NCBI RefSeq assembly: GCF_963675165.1
Contig: NC_087377.1
Coordinates: 948,501-1,012,500 of the forward strand
Direction of reading: 5' to 3'
DNA from: Halichondria panicea
Lineage: Eukaryota; Porifera; Demospongiae; Suberitida; Halichondriidae
DNA length: 64,000 bases
Under the pieces are notes generated by a model. The model searched no databases. It was not told where the DNA came from and was given only the letters and a program-made list of their open reading frames with translations. The translations under genes were made by a program, and so were the position numbers. This document shows positions 46,065 to 56,870 of this stretch, piece by piece; within the stretch, counting starts at the first letter, position 1; every line of letters begins with the position of its first letter.

Positions 46065-46476
46065 ATGTGGTTTTTGCTAACAGTTTACACAGCTTGGTGT
46101 AGAATGGAATGTGCATGGGACTTGGATAGCATATCTATTCCACATTCTACCACAGGTAATATTGGGGTCTACAAAACACTACCACAACCATTTGTCTTAC
46201 GAAAACATTGAAGGTATCAATGGAACCGGCATAGCTTGCTCTATTGATGTGCAAAATTTGACCTTGATACACCATATGAACTCGAATATATGCACTAGCA
46301 AACAAGTTTGGCTACGTGCTCTTCTGAAAAGGCTACAATGACATTCCAAGTAAGCAAAACTAGGCATAACTCGAGAACCAAGCATTATTTTGCAAATTCA
46401 CAAATTAAAATCCAAGAAAACATGACTAGAAGCCTATAGAAACTCTTACTTGCACACCTAGAGCAGCTGTAGCGAT

Positions 46477-46559
<83 letters not shown>

Positions 46560-49106
46560 ACACACACACACACACACAAACACACAACACCTCGCTTGCT
46601 CATGCGCACCGAGGCATAATAATTATGTCATGTAACACATAAAGTACATTATAATATATTGCAATAGTGATTCAGAAAACTCTCCGATTTATATAACAGT
46701 AGACGCACCCACACAAGTGCTAGTGATGTATTTATAAGCCAAGAAGTAGAATGGAATGTGCGTGGGAGCTACTAACATTCCAGGTATTATTGGTGTCTAC
46801 AAAACGTGTAATTGTACCACAACCAATGGTCCTACAAAAACAACGAAGGTATCAATGGAACCGGCATAGCTTGCTCTATTGGTATGCAAAGTTTGAACTT
46901 GCTATACCAATATTTGTGGAAATTAGGTATGGGATTTCTAGTGACACATACCTGGTTCAGGAGTGGAGACTAGAGGTTTGAGATAGTCAGCAACTTTAGT
47001 CTGACCATACTCCACTGCCCAGTCAAGAGGAGTCTCGCCAGCATCATCAGTCACATCTGGACAGGTAAGGGACAGAGATCTTGTAGTAGTACTGAGGGCA
47101 TTGACCATTACCATGCAGGATGACTACATTATTTTATTATCATGTACCAACAGTGTATTGTATTGCAGTTTCCATGACAATACAACTGCAGGTACACTGA
47201 TTGTTTCATTACATGCACATTGAACCACATTAATATATTCACGGGTTGTCTATCAGAGGATCTAATGAAACAGTACCCACTATACGGAAATCACTCACCA
47301 ACATCCCACTTTAGTTCCTCAACTAGGTATTTCACTAGTTGTATATGTCCTCCCACACAAGCCATGTACAGTGGTGTTCGGTCCCACCTGTCCCTCACAT
47401 CTGTGTGTGGTGATCCTCAATATACTCAATAATTAAGTGAGATATGTTATTATAGACTATAGACTCAAAATTGCGGAACAATAAAACAAGCCTATACAAA
47501 TAGAAATAGTTGATCTTATTAATATTGGTATACAAAGTTTGAACGTGATACACGACTGTGTGCGGAAGTTAGGTATGGGATTTCTAGTGACGAGTTTAAC
47601 TTCAGCCATGTACATAAGTGTATAGTGGTCAAGATGGACCAAACATGTCATTGTACCACAACCACTTGTCGTACAGAGAAAGTAAAGGTAGCATAGGAAA
47701 GGGCATGCCTTGTTCTATTGGTGTGCGAAATTTAAGCTTGATACACCACTGTTTGTGGAAATTAGGTATGGGATTTCTAAAGCGCATACAGAAATGCCTG
47801 GCTTAATTAAGTATGATACAGTGTTAGTCATGCTGGTCCATTATCCCTGGGTATGTTGTTATTAGTGTACACAGTTATAGACATTGTCACTGTCTAGGAT
47901 TGGGGGAAATGAGAAGACAATGAATATACGTAGAATGGTTTGCAGTATTCCATATGAAGCCTACCATTCGACAATATAGCATCTTAAATGGTCAGTAATT
48001 ACACCAGCTGGGTGAGATAATTATGTTAGTAGACTCTTTGTCTTAGAGAAGCATGGGAACGAAATACAGAGATATCCGAAGAGCACACTAAATCTCACCA
48101 ACATTCATCTTCAGCTCCTCCACCAGATACTGTACCGTGTCTTTACTTCCTCCATAACAAGCAGAGTGAAGAGGAGTCTCGTTATCATCATCCCTCACAT
48201 CTGTTGTGGAACGAAGTTCAACTATCACATATATTTTTAACAGATATTACTATGGCAACCGTATAGCAAATGTTTATGTATTTCAAACAAGTGTACGTAC
48301 ATTGCAAATAATTATTCGAAATTGAAATGTTACACTATTAAACTTTCCGCTGTATTCATGGTATGAAAACTTCACATACACAACGACTACTTACCAGTGC
48401 TACGACTACTACATCGCAAATAATTATTATACTACGCGAAATTACTGACACAATTGATATTGCTACAGTACATGTATATAATTCAGATACCATAATGATA
48501 TGGAGAAACAATTACAATACACAAATAATTATAATGACTACTTACCAGCGCTGCACCCGACCTCCTTCAAGTACTGCACCACCTCTTTATGACCTCCCTC
48601 GCATGCATAGTGAAGTGGAGTCTTGTTGTACCTCCCATCACCTTTATCAGTACGAGCTCCATGAGTAACAAGTGTCTTCACAATCTCAAGGTAGCCCTCC
48701 CAGCAAGCCTCGTGTAATGGAGGATCCTTAACCCCCCACTCGTCACTCCAGTAGAGCTGGTGGTTGGGGTCTGCCCCCTGTCCCAACAGGGACCTAACTT
48801 TGGTGACGTCATCATTGACTACAGCCTGCCATAAGTCCCTGGCTAGCTTCTTTTGAGCACTGTACAAAATAGATGGTTGGGGGGTCAGTCATACAGAGAA
48901 TTACTTGATATGTGTATATAGTTTATACAAGTGACACCATGCACATATCCAGCTGTCACTTTGCTGTACAGTGTTCCACCTCTGATCATAGCCTGCTCTG
49001 ACTCTACTAATGGAATGAGCCTCCCTCCATGCAATCACAAGGTGCTACCATGAGTAGTAATTATAGTCTACATGTTCACTCACTCTGAGTCTTGTTCAGT
49101 AGCCAT
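36978..49106 (-). CDS. Gene A: ankyrin-Roc-COR-Death protein, 13 exons
   Basis: ATG at 49106 (MATEQDSD). Exons: 49106-49084, 48859-48546, 48200-48099, 47400-47299, 47056-46952, 45389-45243, 41764-38952, 38825-38585, 38502-38381, 38079-37924, 37831-37780, 37614-37502, 37166-36978. All junctions are GT/AG and phase-consistent, giving about 1,492 codons plus TAA. Ankyrin repeats at about residues 10-215 (KTPLHYACEGGHKEVVQYL); Ser-rich linker to about 264; Roc-like GTPase from about 290 with P-loop GPSGLGKTTT, G3 DIGGQPG and G4-like GTFKDEL; Ser/Thr 8-residue repeats at about 577-750; COR-like region at about 810-1150; an unassigned domain at 1203-1282; Death-like regions at about 1283-1375 and 1392-1492 (WRPLGEQLGV). 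The order resembles DAPK1 without its kinase. Probably a cytoplasmic GTPase scaffold signalling through Death-fold contacts; partners unknown. The 45389 exon join is the least certain, supported by phase only. Confidence 0.8.
37167..37240. repeat. (GT)n tract in last intron of gene A
   Basis: GTGTGTGT and GGGTGTGTGT repeats directly upstream, on the minus strand, of the final Death exon; on that strand the tract is the CA-rich run before the acceptor. Confidence 0.9.
40345..40835 (-). repeat. In-frame 24-bp coding repeat of gene A (about 20 units)
   Basis: Encodes tandem SDGTTASK/SDTTTASE octapeptides. The repeat keeps frame throughout, varying at G/S/T and K/E positions. Gene B has about 15-16 units with TSTSK variants at 59945-60318, so length is variable. 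Likely a flexible, heavily Ser/Thr linker splitting the GTPase from the COR region. Confidence 0.95.
42155..42370. repeat. 72-bp tandem repeat, three units
   Basis: ACTGCAAGCAGG recurs at 42169, 42241 and 42313. Gene B's counterpart (61680-61745) has a single shortened unit. Lies in the large intron of gene A. Confidence 0.9.
42642..43386. mobile_element. 745-bp TIR element (CCGTACCCTCGCG), copy in gene A intron
   Basis: Ends CCGTACCCTCGCGAAAATA and its inverse TATTTTCGCGAGGGTACGG, with TA on both sides (42640-42641, 43387-43388). Subterminal pieces (AAACGCCCA, TAAGCC) are also inverted. Exon-like pieces inside it (e.g. 43075-43005) have splice-like borders but no family match, so I do not call a gene. 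Present at the same relative place in the duplicate (62014-62755), so insertion preceded the duplication. Confidence 0.75.
43923..43978. repeat. 20-bp perfect hairpin, copy A
   Basis: GATGTACTGCTAATACAACT at 43923-43942 and its exact reverse complement at 43959-43978, 16-base loop. The counterpart at 63333-63390 keeps both arms while the loop has grown by two bases. Confidence 0.9.
44118..44352. repeat. Local tandem duplication of about 130-150 bp
   Basis: GAGGCAGCACTAAC and CAATAGGGAGGTGGGTGGTG each occur twice, about 130-150 bases apart. Repeated at 63510-63750 in the duplicate. No coding content. Confidence 0.8.
44353..45242. other. Intron sequence of gene A, no feature recognised
   Basis: AT-rich. 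The first 290 bp match the end of the window (63720-64000); the remainder has no second copy here. I see no exon with convincing borders. Confidence 0.5.
45790..46063. repeat. Long (CA)n microsatellite
   Basis: About 270 bp of CA repeats with CCA and CTA interruptions inside the intron between the ankyrin and linker exons of gene A. Reading frames through it are artefacts. Confidence 0.97.
46085..46290. repeat. Dispersed repeat of about 200 bp, copy 1
   Basis: Contains GAATGTGCATGGGA, GGTATCAATGGAACCGGCAT and GCTTGCTCTATTG. Related copies at 46745-46935 and 47500-47790, all within introns of the ankyrin part of gene A. Confidence 0.75.
46478..46580. repeat. (CA)n microsatellite
   Basis: About 100 bp of CA repeats. 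Its left flank (GAAACTCTTACTTGCAC) and right flank (CCTCGCTTGC) match those of the S-block microsatellites, so this is a further partial S copy. Confidence 0.95.
46745..46935. repeat. Dispersed repeat, copy 2
   Basis: Shares GGTATCAATGGAACCGGCAT with copy 1 and ends TTAGGTATGGGATTTCTAG. Confidence 0.75.
47500..47790. repeat. Dispersed repeat, copies 3 and 4 (diverged)
   Basis: TTAGGTATGGGATTTCTA occurs at 47570 and 47762, each after a GATACACxACTGT segment, so two partial copies lie head to tail. Confidence 0.7.
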
Positions 49107-49364
49107 TCAGAAGCTTTGTTCAAACTCTGTCAAATTCTCCCCTTGAATTGTTTCTCAGTAAGCAAAGTGCATGCCACATGCATACACCCTCTTTCTGTAT
49201 TTCAAGGGCCCTTCCGGCCACAAAAACCCACATGATTAATTGCAATTGCAAAAGCATAAAAATCCATTTATAATTGCACAGATGTACAGTCAATAGTGGA
49301 GTCATGTGATCCTACTACACACAAAACAACACTTATAAACACACGGAAAAATAAATATTAAAAT

Positions 49365-49556
49365 TCAGCTAAAAGGAACTGCTCCAAATTGATCTACAGT
49401 TGTCATTGTCGTCGTAATCTTTGAACTCTCTCCAAGGGGGGGTGCTCCAAACAAATCTCGTCTTGCATTGTCAGCAGTATTATGAGTGGGCGGGGTAGAG
49501 GAACGTCCGTCAAATGAAGTGCTACCAAAGTCATCCGTAGGAAATGGACTGCCAGT
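49365..49556 (-). CDS. Last exon of an AAK1/BIKE-like kinase gene
   Basis: After a CTCACAG acceptor it reads TGSPFPTDDFGSTSFDG, then RRDLFGAPPLGESS and ends VDQFGAVPFS and TGA, 64 codons counting the stop. Tandem DLFG/DxFGAxPF-type motifs are characteristic of AP2- and clathrin-adaptor-binding tails, notably of NAK-family kinases such as AAK1 and BMP2K. The chimeric pseudogenes at 19.4 and 29.5 kb carry the N-lobe of the same family. The rest of this gene is not seen upstream (49.6-51 kb is repeats), so it may be truncated or have a distant previous exon. The stop is about 258 bp upstream of the ATG of gene A, on the same strand. Confidence 0.5.
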   Translation of the reverse strand, partial: TGSPFPTDDFGSTSFDGRSSTPPTHNTADNARRDLFGAPPLGESSKITTTMTTVDQFGAVPFS

Positions 49557-49562
49557 CTGTGA

Positions 49563-49605
49563 GGTGTGTGTGTGTGTGTGTGTGAGGGTGTGTGTGTGAG
49601 GGGTG
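49563..49605. repeat. Short (GT)n tract
   Basis: GTGTGTGT repeats directly before the acceptor of the kinase tail exon, read on the minus strand. Confidence 0.9.
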
Positions 49606-49644
49606 GGAGGTTCAATAAGCAGTATAGAGTGGAGTCTATCTATT

Positions 49645-50004
49645 GTGGTCACCCTCTATAATACAGCCAGATTAATGGGCCGTGTTTGGACCTGTGTTAG
49701 CAGACCACCCTCATGGGCCCCAAAGTCTCCATAGCATGTGTTTGGACCTGTGTTAGCAGGCCACCCTCTATAATACAGCCAGGTTAATGGGCCCCAAAGT
49801 CTCCATAGCATGTGTTTGGACCTGTGTTAGCAGGCCACCATCTATAATACAGCCAGGTTAATGGGTCCCAAAGTCTCCATAGCATGTGTTTGGACCTGTG
49901 TTAGCAGGCCACCCTCTATAATACAGCCAGGTTAATGTTCCCCAAAGTCTCCATAGCATGTGTTTGGACCTGTGTTAGCAGGCCACCCTCTATAATACAG
50001 CCAC
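49645..50004. repeat. 74-bp tandem repeat, about five units
   Basis: GTGTTTGGACCTGTGTTAGC at 49682, 49738, 49812, 49886 and 49960. The first spacing is shorter because part of a unit is missing; the others are exactly 74. Non-coding. Confidence 0.95.
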
Positions 50005-50999
50005 TGTTGGTCTGACTAGACAGACCACATTCACAAAATGCAAACCTTACTAGAGAAAACATAAGTCAACCACTTAGCTACAGTGTACACAGTGGGACCA
50101 CACATAAAGAGGAAATTTCGCCCCTTTCAGCCTTGTTTTTCAGTAAACATAATCATTGCTCAGATCCTCCCCCTTTTCAGAGAGGTGTCACATTCCACCC
50201 CTTTCACAGTAAACAAAGCAATTTGGTAGAATGTCATTGAAAGGTCATAATTAGTGAAAGGTCAATAGTACTGCCACATGTCGTACATGCATGGATAAAT
50301 AATTACAACATACTGTAGTGTAAAATACAATGACAAATGAAATCTCGGAGCCCATGCCAACTCAGCTAGCGTATGGTTGCTCAATATTGACCTCCCTCCA
50401 CCAATAAGGTCTAACACATGGGCAAGCAATACTATCGGGAAATATGAACAAAACAATGAACCTCGTGATTATTATTAGTAGCCTACAACAGGTGCCGTCT
50501 CTACAAAGCATCTCCCCTCACCTCCATCCTTTCATGCATTCATCCATTCTTATCCTATAGCACAGCCACTGGACTGGCACATGCTGGCAGCAGATCACAT
50601 TCACGCTGAGTAGGTAATGGCATATGCTAGGCCTCATCATAGATAGTGGTATGGCCTCATCAACCTCATCTTCAGTGCGGCCTGAGATCGAGGCTAAAAG
50701 ATCCCCTTCCTCCCACGTTTGTGACTTGTTGCAGTTCACCCACGTAGCATGTCGTGCACAGAGTCATGGAGTATGTTCTCAATCTGAATCAAAATCAGTG
50801 GAAATAATTATAATCATGTGAGCTTAAATGCTTGGTAATATTGAATAACCGTGATTTCAATGGATTGTACAGGCCTTGAAATACAAAAATACGCTCGCAA
50901 AAATAGCGTTAATTTATTTCTAGCTCTACGGTATCATCAACTATTGGATAGAGCTATTGGATGATACTTTATAGTCTAAAATGAGTATAATAAATTATG
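50005..50999. other. Non-coding, nothing recognised
   Basis: AT-rich. One minus-strand frame at 50518-50739 includes TWEEGDLLASISG but overlaps a repeat (GCGGCCTGAGATCGAGGCT) related to the palindrome at 51464, so I do not call it. The stretch at 50100-50220 has C-rich pairs (CGCCCCTTTCAG, CACCCCTTTCAC). Confidence 0.4.
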
Positions 51000-51430
51000 T
51001 AACTAGTGAAGGGAGGGGGGCAACACATTGAGAGGCATTATCACCTGATCATGATTATACAGTATAGGTAGTTGTCACCTGAGCTGAAACGGTACTAGAC
51101 ACTGGACTGAGTGACATCAGAGTTACACAATTCGTTGAGGTGTCCCTGTACCTGGGGGATAGCAAACACAGGGGTCAAAGTGCACAGAATTGCAGGAGAG
51201 TTTGTAGCTATTTCAGCTTGTTGAGATTCAGTAGCAGTATGCAGTAAGCTGTGCAAATTAATGATAGGCTTTTCAAAGAATTGCATGAAGTTCTACTGAA
51301 AATTAATAAGTCATCAATTATTATTGTCTAGTAATAAGGTAGCGCTCACCTTTCCCCTGAGTTAGAGTGTTGGTCCATTGTGTCCAGTGCACCGTGCTAG
51401 CTAGTAGGACCACTCCAATGGATGTGCTCC
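51000..51430. repeat. Block U, copy 2
   Basis: Counterpart of 20090-20540, ending at GATGTGCTC; after it the two loci differ. Confidence 0.8.
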
Positions 51431-51463
51431 AGGGGCGTAGCCAGGATTTGAGATAGGGGGGTG

Positions 51464-51523
51464 CTAGCCTCGATTCCAGGCCGATTAAATACATATTTTA
51501 ATGCGGCCTGGAATCGAGGCTAG
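51464..51523. repeat. 19-bp perfect hairpin
   Basis: CTAGCCTCGATTCCAGGCC at 51464-51482 and its reverse complement at 51505-51523, with a 22-base AT-rich loop. The flanking AGGGGGGTGCT also repeats directly. Half of the motif recurs at about 50677. Probably a foldback element remnant. Confidence 0.85.
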
Positions 51524-51696
51524 GGGGGTGCTTGATGAAAGAATTACCAATGGGGGTGGGGGCACTCCCCCAGAAAATTTTTGTTGTTACATGCTCTGAG
51601 ATTGATTCTAACACAATTGGCTAAAGAAATGAGGGTACTGCTGCTTTGAGGGTACTGGTGGTTAAGCCACATCTTCATTTGAAGATGTCCTATAAA

Positions 51697-53213
51697 ACAA
51701 ATGCTCGACGACTCAACAGCAAATGCTTATAACACGACTGTTCCCTGTCTCTCGGGAAGGTAAACTAATTATTTTCATTATCTACAAGTGTGCTGCTGTC
51801 GTTTATCATATGAAAATTATCTTTTTCTAGTACGAAAAGAATTGTTGGGTGTTCGACTGTTTCCAGGAAAGAACACATCTGTGCTCAGACTCGAGAAGTA
51901 GCGTGTACTAAAATAGTTCTTCCGGAAGTCATAGATAAAGGTATTATGTTCAAGCATCAACATTATGAGGTTGTGTTTATTTTTTGTGGATATTATGTCT
52001 CAGGTCTCAATATTGTTGAAGTAGCACATGATAATCAGCCAGTAGTCAAGAGATTTGTTACTGATGATCTCAACCTTACAAACTCGTACGACACATGGCA
52101 TGGTAAGTGTGTAGAATCTCAAATCTCAATTATTACCGTGTCCGTGTATTTTCAGGCACTAAGAATGTAGCGAAGAAGATGAAGAAAGTAGCAATTGGGA
52201 CCAAAAAGGCTCAAGGAAAGACGTGGTTTCCAGAGTTATCTGACAAACGTAAGCTTTGATTATAAAAGTGCTCAGTAACATAAAAATATTTGTCAATAGG
52301 TAAAAGTACGAAAGTTCACTTGTACTACTGTATGAAGAACTGTGAGCAGTCAGCAGACAATCTAAGAAAGAACATTCTGAATAATTATCGTTAAACATTA
52401 TCAGGTGAGTGTGTATGATAACAAGTTGTCCATACTCTGTACACCAATAACATTTATAATCGTGTTCTCAGAACGAGCACTCAGATTGTGACGAAGCGTC
52501 CCCCTGTAAGCGTCCAGGGTACAAGCCCACGAACATAAAACTAGAGGATCCTCTTGCAATCGAGTCATTCACGTCAGCACTAAAAGACACCCTTATTTAC
52601 AAGAATGCCGAATCATATTGTCGAGTGAGGTTTTTTTCTAATTATATTAAAATTCATATGATGTTGTTTTTACAGTGTCGAGACACATTCTGGGTGGAGT
52701 CTTTCAATCACCAGCTGCTCACATACATCTCGAAACGTGTACACTTTGGGGAAGCTACATTCAACATGAGAATGAACCTTGCTATTATGGACTGGGTACG
52801 TTATGCTGGCTAATAATGTATGTGTGACTGTACATTCATTCATTTGTTTACTTCAGAACGAGAATGTACGTAGAGAGTGTACAAGTGAACGACTGGTTCA
52901 GGACATGAGAAGACCGGATCGTAGGACTCCCGTAAGAGTGCTGAAGGAAAAATCGTTCAACTTTGCCGGAGAATATAGGAGAATTACGAGCAGCAGAGAA
53001 AAGTTGACCTCAGGTACTGCGTAATATATTTTATGTGCAATCTACATAATTTATTTTACATATAATTTTATAATTTTGCTACATGTATATATGTGCAGTG
53101 AGTTTGTAGAGGACGTGCAACCTGAGCAATCAGATGAGCCAGTAGATGAAAACGAGGACCTATTAAACGATGGTGTACATGTACTTGACGAAGATCTTTA
53201 TGAAGACATATAA
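51697..53213 (+). pseudogene. T2: 5'-truncated transposase-like copy
   Basis: Begins abruptly inside the DARHD exon of T1 (CGACGACTCAACAGC) and then follows T1 exon by exon: 51831-51940, 52004-52102, 52156-52248, 52300-52404, 52472-52624, 52676-52795, 52857-53020, 53099-53213 (TAA). It keeps the 8 bases that T1 lost, reading SRKEHICAQTREVACTK, but has a 4-base insertion at about 52382 that gives NNYR and a stop where T1 reads LNIVKHYQ. The two copies therefore carry different inactivating lesions and neither is intact. The acidic tail and its unusual GC/GTAATA donor position are the same in both. Confidence 0.75.
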
Positions 53214-53289
53214 AGTAAGTATGTATCCGTGCAAATTTTGACTAGCCAATCAGCATTTTATATTTGCATTTTACATAATTAAACAATAA

Positions 53290-53614
53290 AGGAAGTAGAA
53301 GACTGGAAGTCTGTGTATGGAACTCCATCTGGATTTGGGAATCGTTTGCACCTCCTGGAAAAGGTATACATAGCAATTGATCGTACTTGCACTGTAAAGT
53401 GGGCATCATTTATAACTTACTCAATTATTGCAGCTCAAGTTGAAATAAAAATGTTTAAGATAATAATTTTTATGGTACAATTATCTACTAGTGATTGAGT
53501 GGTCTGATTGTTCTCTCGCTTGTTAGATTCGTGAGGGTCAGTTGTTCCCTCTGTTGGATGCTAATGATGATCGACCCATTGGACGTCAGATAAAAATACA
53601 ATTGACCTAAGGAA
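53290..53614 (+). pseudogene. Tail exons of T2
   Basis: Segments matching T1 7490-7563 (here GFGNRLHLLEK, likely nearer the ancestral form than T1) and T1 7725-7817, the latter altered (ATAAAAATACAATTGACC) so that its frame breaks. The change is shared with the remnant at 21540, linking those two copies. Confidence 0.5.
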
Positions 53615-53659
53615 CAGTGAGTACTGCCACGTGCAGAGTGTGACTCTTTCCCTAACCAA

Positions 53660-53935
53660 ACGTTTTGTAGTTTGTGCTTTTTGCGCTGTACTCCCCCCTT
53701 GGATGTGTGACTGTGTTTTGTAGTTTGTGCTTTTTTGCGCTGTACTCCCCCCTTGGATGTGTGACTGTGTTTTGTAGTTTGTGCTTTTTGCGCTGTACTC
53801 CCCCCTTGAATGTGTGACTGTGTTTTGTAGTTTGTGCTTTTTGCGCTGTACTCCCCCCTTGCATTTGTGACTGTGTTTTGTAGTTTGTGTGGTTTTTGCG
53901 CTGTATACTCCCCTCTTGCATGTGTGACGGTGTTT
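53660..53935. repeat. 53-bp repeat, left of array C (5 units)
   Basis: Same unit as at 7858, with TTGGATGTG and TTGAATGTG variants. Confidence 0.95.
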
Positions 53936-55252
53936 AGTCACTAGCAATAGTTTTACGTTCCCGTGAGTGGGTTCAATTCACTAGCAATAGTTTTACGTTC
54001 CCGTGAGTGGGTTCAATTCACTAGCAATAGTTTTGCGTTCCCGTGAGCGGGTTCAATTCACTAGCAATAGTTTTAAGTTGCCGTGAGTGCATGGGTTCAA
54101 TTCACTAGCAATAGTTTTACGTTCCCGTGAGTGGGTTCAATTCACTAGCAATAGTTTTGCGTTCCCGTGAGTGGGTTCAATTCACTAGCAATAGTTTTGC
54201 GTTCCAATAGTTTTAAGTTGCCGTGAGTGCATGGGTTCAATTCACTAGCAATAGTTTTACGTTCCCGTGAGTGGGTTCAATTCACTAGCAATAGTTTTAC
54301 GTTCCCTTGAGTGGGTTCAATTCACTAGCAATAGTTTTGCGTTCCCGTGAGTGGGTTCAATTCACTAGCAATAGTTTTGCGTTCCCGTGAGTGGGTTCAA
54401 TTCACTAGCAATAGTTTTGCGTTCCAATAGTTTTAAGTTGCCGTGAGTGCATGGGTTCAATTCACTAGCAATAGTTTTACGTTCCCGTGAGTGGGTTCAA
54501 TTCACTAGCAATAGTTTTACGTTCCCTTGAGTGGGTTCAATTCACTAGCAATAGTTTTGCGTTCCCGTGAGTGGGTTCAATTCACTAGCAATAGTTTTGC
54601 GTTCCCGTGAGTGGGTTCAATTCACTAGCAATAGTTTTAAGTTGCCGTGAGTGCATGGGTTCAATTCACTAGCAATAGTTTTACGTTCTTGTGAGTGGGT
54701 TCAATTCACTAGCAATAGTTTTGCGTTCCCGTGAGTGGATTCAATTCACTAGCAATAGTTTTACGTTCCCGTGAGTGGGTTCAATTCACTAGCAATAGTT
54801 TTACGTTCCCGTGAGTGGGTTCAATTCACTAGCAATAGTTTTACGTTCCCGTGAGTGCATGGGTTCAATTCACTAGCAATAGTTTTACGTTCCCGTGAGT
54901 GGGTTCAATTCACTAGCAATAGTTTTACGTTCCCGTGAGTGGGTTCAATTCACTAGCAATAGTTTTACGTTCCCGTGAGTGGGTTTCAATTCACTAGCAA
55001 TAGTTTTGCGTTCCCGTGAGTGGGTTCAATTCACTAGCAATAGTTTTACGTTCCCGTGAGTGCATGGGTTCAATTCACTAGCAATAGTTTTACGTTCCCG
55101 TGAGTGGGTTCAATTCACTAGCAATAGTTTTACGTTCCCGTGAGTGGGTTCAATTCACTAGCAATAGTTTTACGTTCCCGTGAGTGGATTCAATTCACTA
55201 GCAATAGTTTTGCGTTCCCGTGAGTGGGTTCAATTCACTAACAATAGTTTTG
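53936..55252. repeat. 40-bp satellite, array C (about 32 units)
   Basis: Same unit. The TAAGTTGCCGTGAGTGCATG variant at about 54073, 54211, 54431 and 54638 marks a higher-order repeat; twice it follows a truncated unit (GCGTTCCAATAG). Confidence 0.95.
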
Positions 55253-55432
55253 GTTTTTGCGCTGTACTCCCCCCTTGCATGTGTGACTGTTTTTTGTAGT
55301 TTGTGCTTTTTGCGCTGTACTCCCCCCTTGCATGTGTGACGGTGTTTTGTAGTTTGTGCTTTTTGCGCTGTACTCCCCCCTTGCATGTGTGACTGTGTTT
55401 TGTAGTTTGTGCTTTTTGCGCTGTACTCCCCA
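55253..55432. repeat. 53-bp repeat, right of array C (about 4 units)
   Basis: Mirrors the arrangement at 22805-23036, ending at the same CA tract and exon-like GAAGGAGCCTCC segment. Confidence 0.9.
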
Positions 55433-55789
55433 CACTCACACACACACACACACAGTGAAGGAGCCTCCATCACAACGCCAGCGATATTTCCATAGTCATG
55501 ATGAGGTACGCTAGGGGGTGTGGTCTCAGCTTGTGTGTGGGTGTGTGTGTAACTGTACATTATGCTGCATGTGAAATTGTCGTGTACTATAATTATATAA
55601 ATACGACCACTTTCCCTCATCCCCCATTTCTCTGTAGACACGCTGTTTCTTATAATCATGGACACTGATGGGACAAGTTGAAGATAATTATTGTCAAGAA
55701 AGTAAACACAAGCCCGGCCCGTTACCAAGGAAACATGACAACATTGATCATCATTGAAAATTTTTAGCCTATGCAGTCATAAAAATTAA

Positions 55790-56870
55790 TATTGTTGTAT
55801 TTTTTAATCTCTACTGCTAAAAATTAATTATGACCAAGAGTGCATGCGCTCTTGTTATGACATAATAATAATTATTACAATAAAAGTGGTAAAGATCATT
55901 AACTATATAAGTAATTAAGAATTATGTGTATTTTATAAACCTTACAGTCCCCATGAGAACCCATGTCCTCTCACGAGATCTGATCTACTAGCCACACCCT
56001 TAACCACTAGGCCACACCCATTCTTCACCAATCTGTGTATTATCAGGAGCTCATAAATAAGTTTAATTTTGATGACGGCTCTCTTCTGATGCTACACAGT
56101 TACAATACATTTATCATTGATAACATAGCTGGCATGTGCAATTGTGTGGACAGACATTGACTCAACAAAGCATTCACATCAGGTATAATTATGGTGGATA
56201 GAGTGCTAGTAGTCACCACACAAACACTATTGATAAAATAATTAAAAAATAAATGCCATCAGTCACAGTTTATAATGGCTAGAGGATATTGTCAGGCTAG
56301 AGTCACTTGCAATCTTCCCTTGAGGTCCTCAGCAATGTCAGCTCTACTGATAACGGGAGACTCTAGAGCTGTCAACAAGTCCTCCAGTTGTGGACCACCT
56401 TGCAACCACTCTACGAGCATGTGTGTGAAACACTTGGTGACACTGTTGGGTCTTCTGGCATTCTCCTCAGCTATCACCTGCAGTGTACATTGTTATTATA
56501 ATGACATCATTCTGCACTATCCAAGTTCTACGGTATATCGGCTGAAATTATGAATCATGTCAAGTTAATTGTTGAAAGGAATTCAGTGGCCAACCAATTG
56601 CAACTAACATGCAATACAGCCACCCACACAACTAAAGAAACAAAACTACTAACAGGGTTTCATACAGAGGGGGGGAGGTCCTGGGATTTCCCACCCCCAG
56701 CCAAAATACCCCCCCCTTAGAAATAATTATTATGATGTCATACATGTAATAAAAATGTATGACTTTCTCCAAAAAGGTCTACAATCTCATTAGACTAGTG
56801 AAATTAATTATATGCAGATAACCATTCCTCAACAATTTTTCCGGGGAAGGACCCCAGACCCCCCTCAATT
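55790..56870. repeat. Block W, copy 3
   Basis: Contains a SINE head (55952-56019, minus) and the Death exon that forms the natural end of gene B. Its right end passes into the gene A/B duplication at about 56990. Confidence 0.85.
55952..56019 (-). repeat. tRNA-related SINE head, copy 3
   Basis: A-box TGGCCTAGTGG intact on the minus strand, B-box region degraded (GGGTTCTCATGG). Confidence 0.5.

Noticed and set aside
45733-46116. Cys/Val-rich and Thr/His-rich frames
   Set aside because: Translations of the CA/GT microsatellite.
50518-50739. Minus-strand frame with TWEEGDLLASISG as a kinase exon
   Set aside because: Overlaps a repeat motif shared with the 51464 palindrome and has no acceptor/donor pair I trust.
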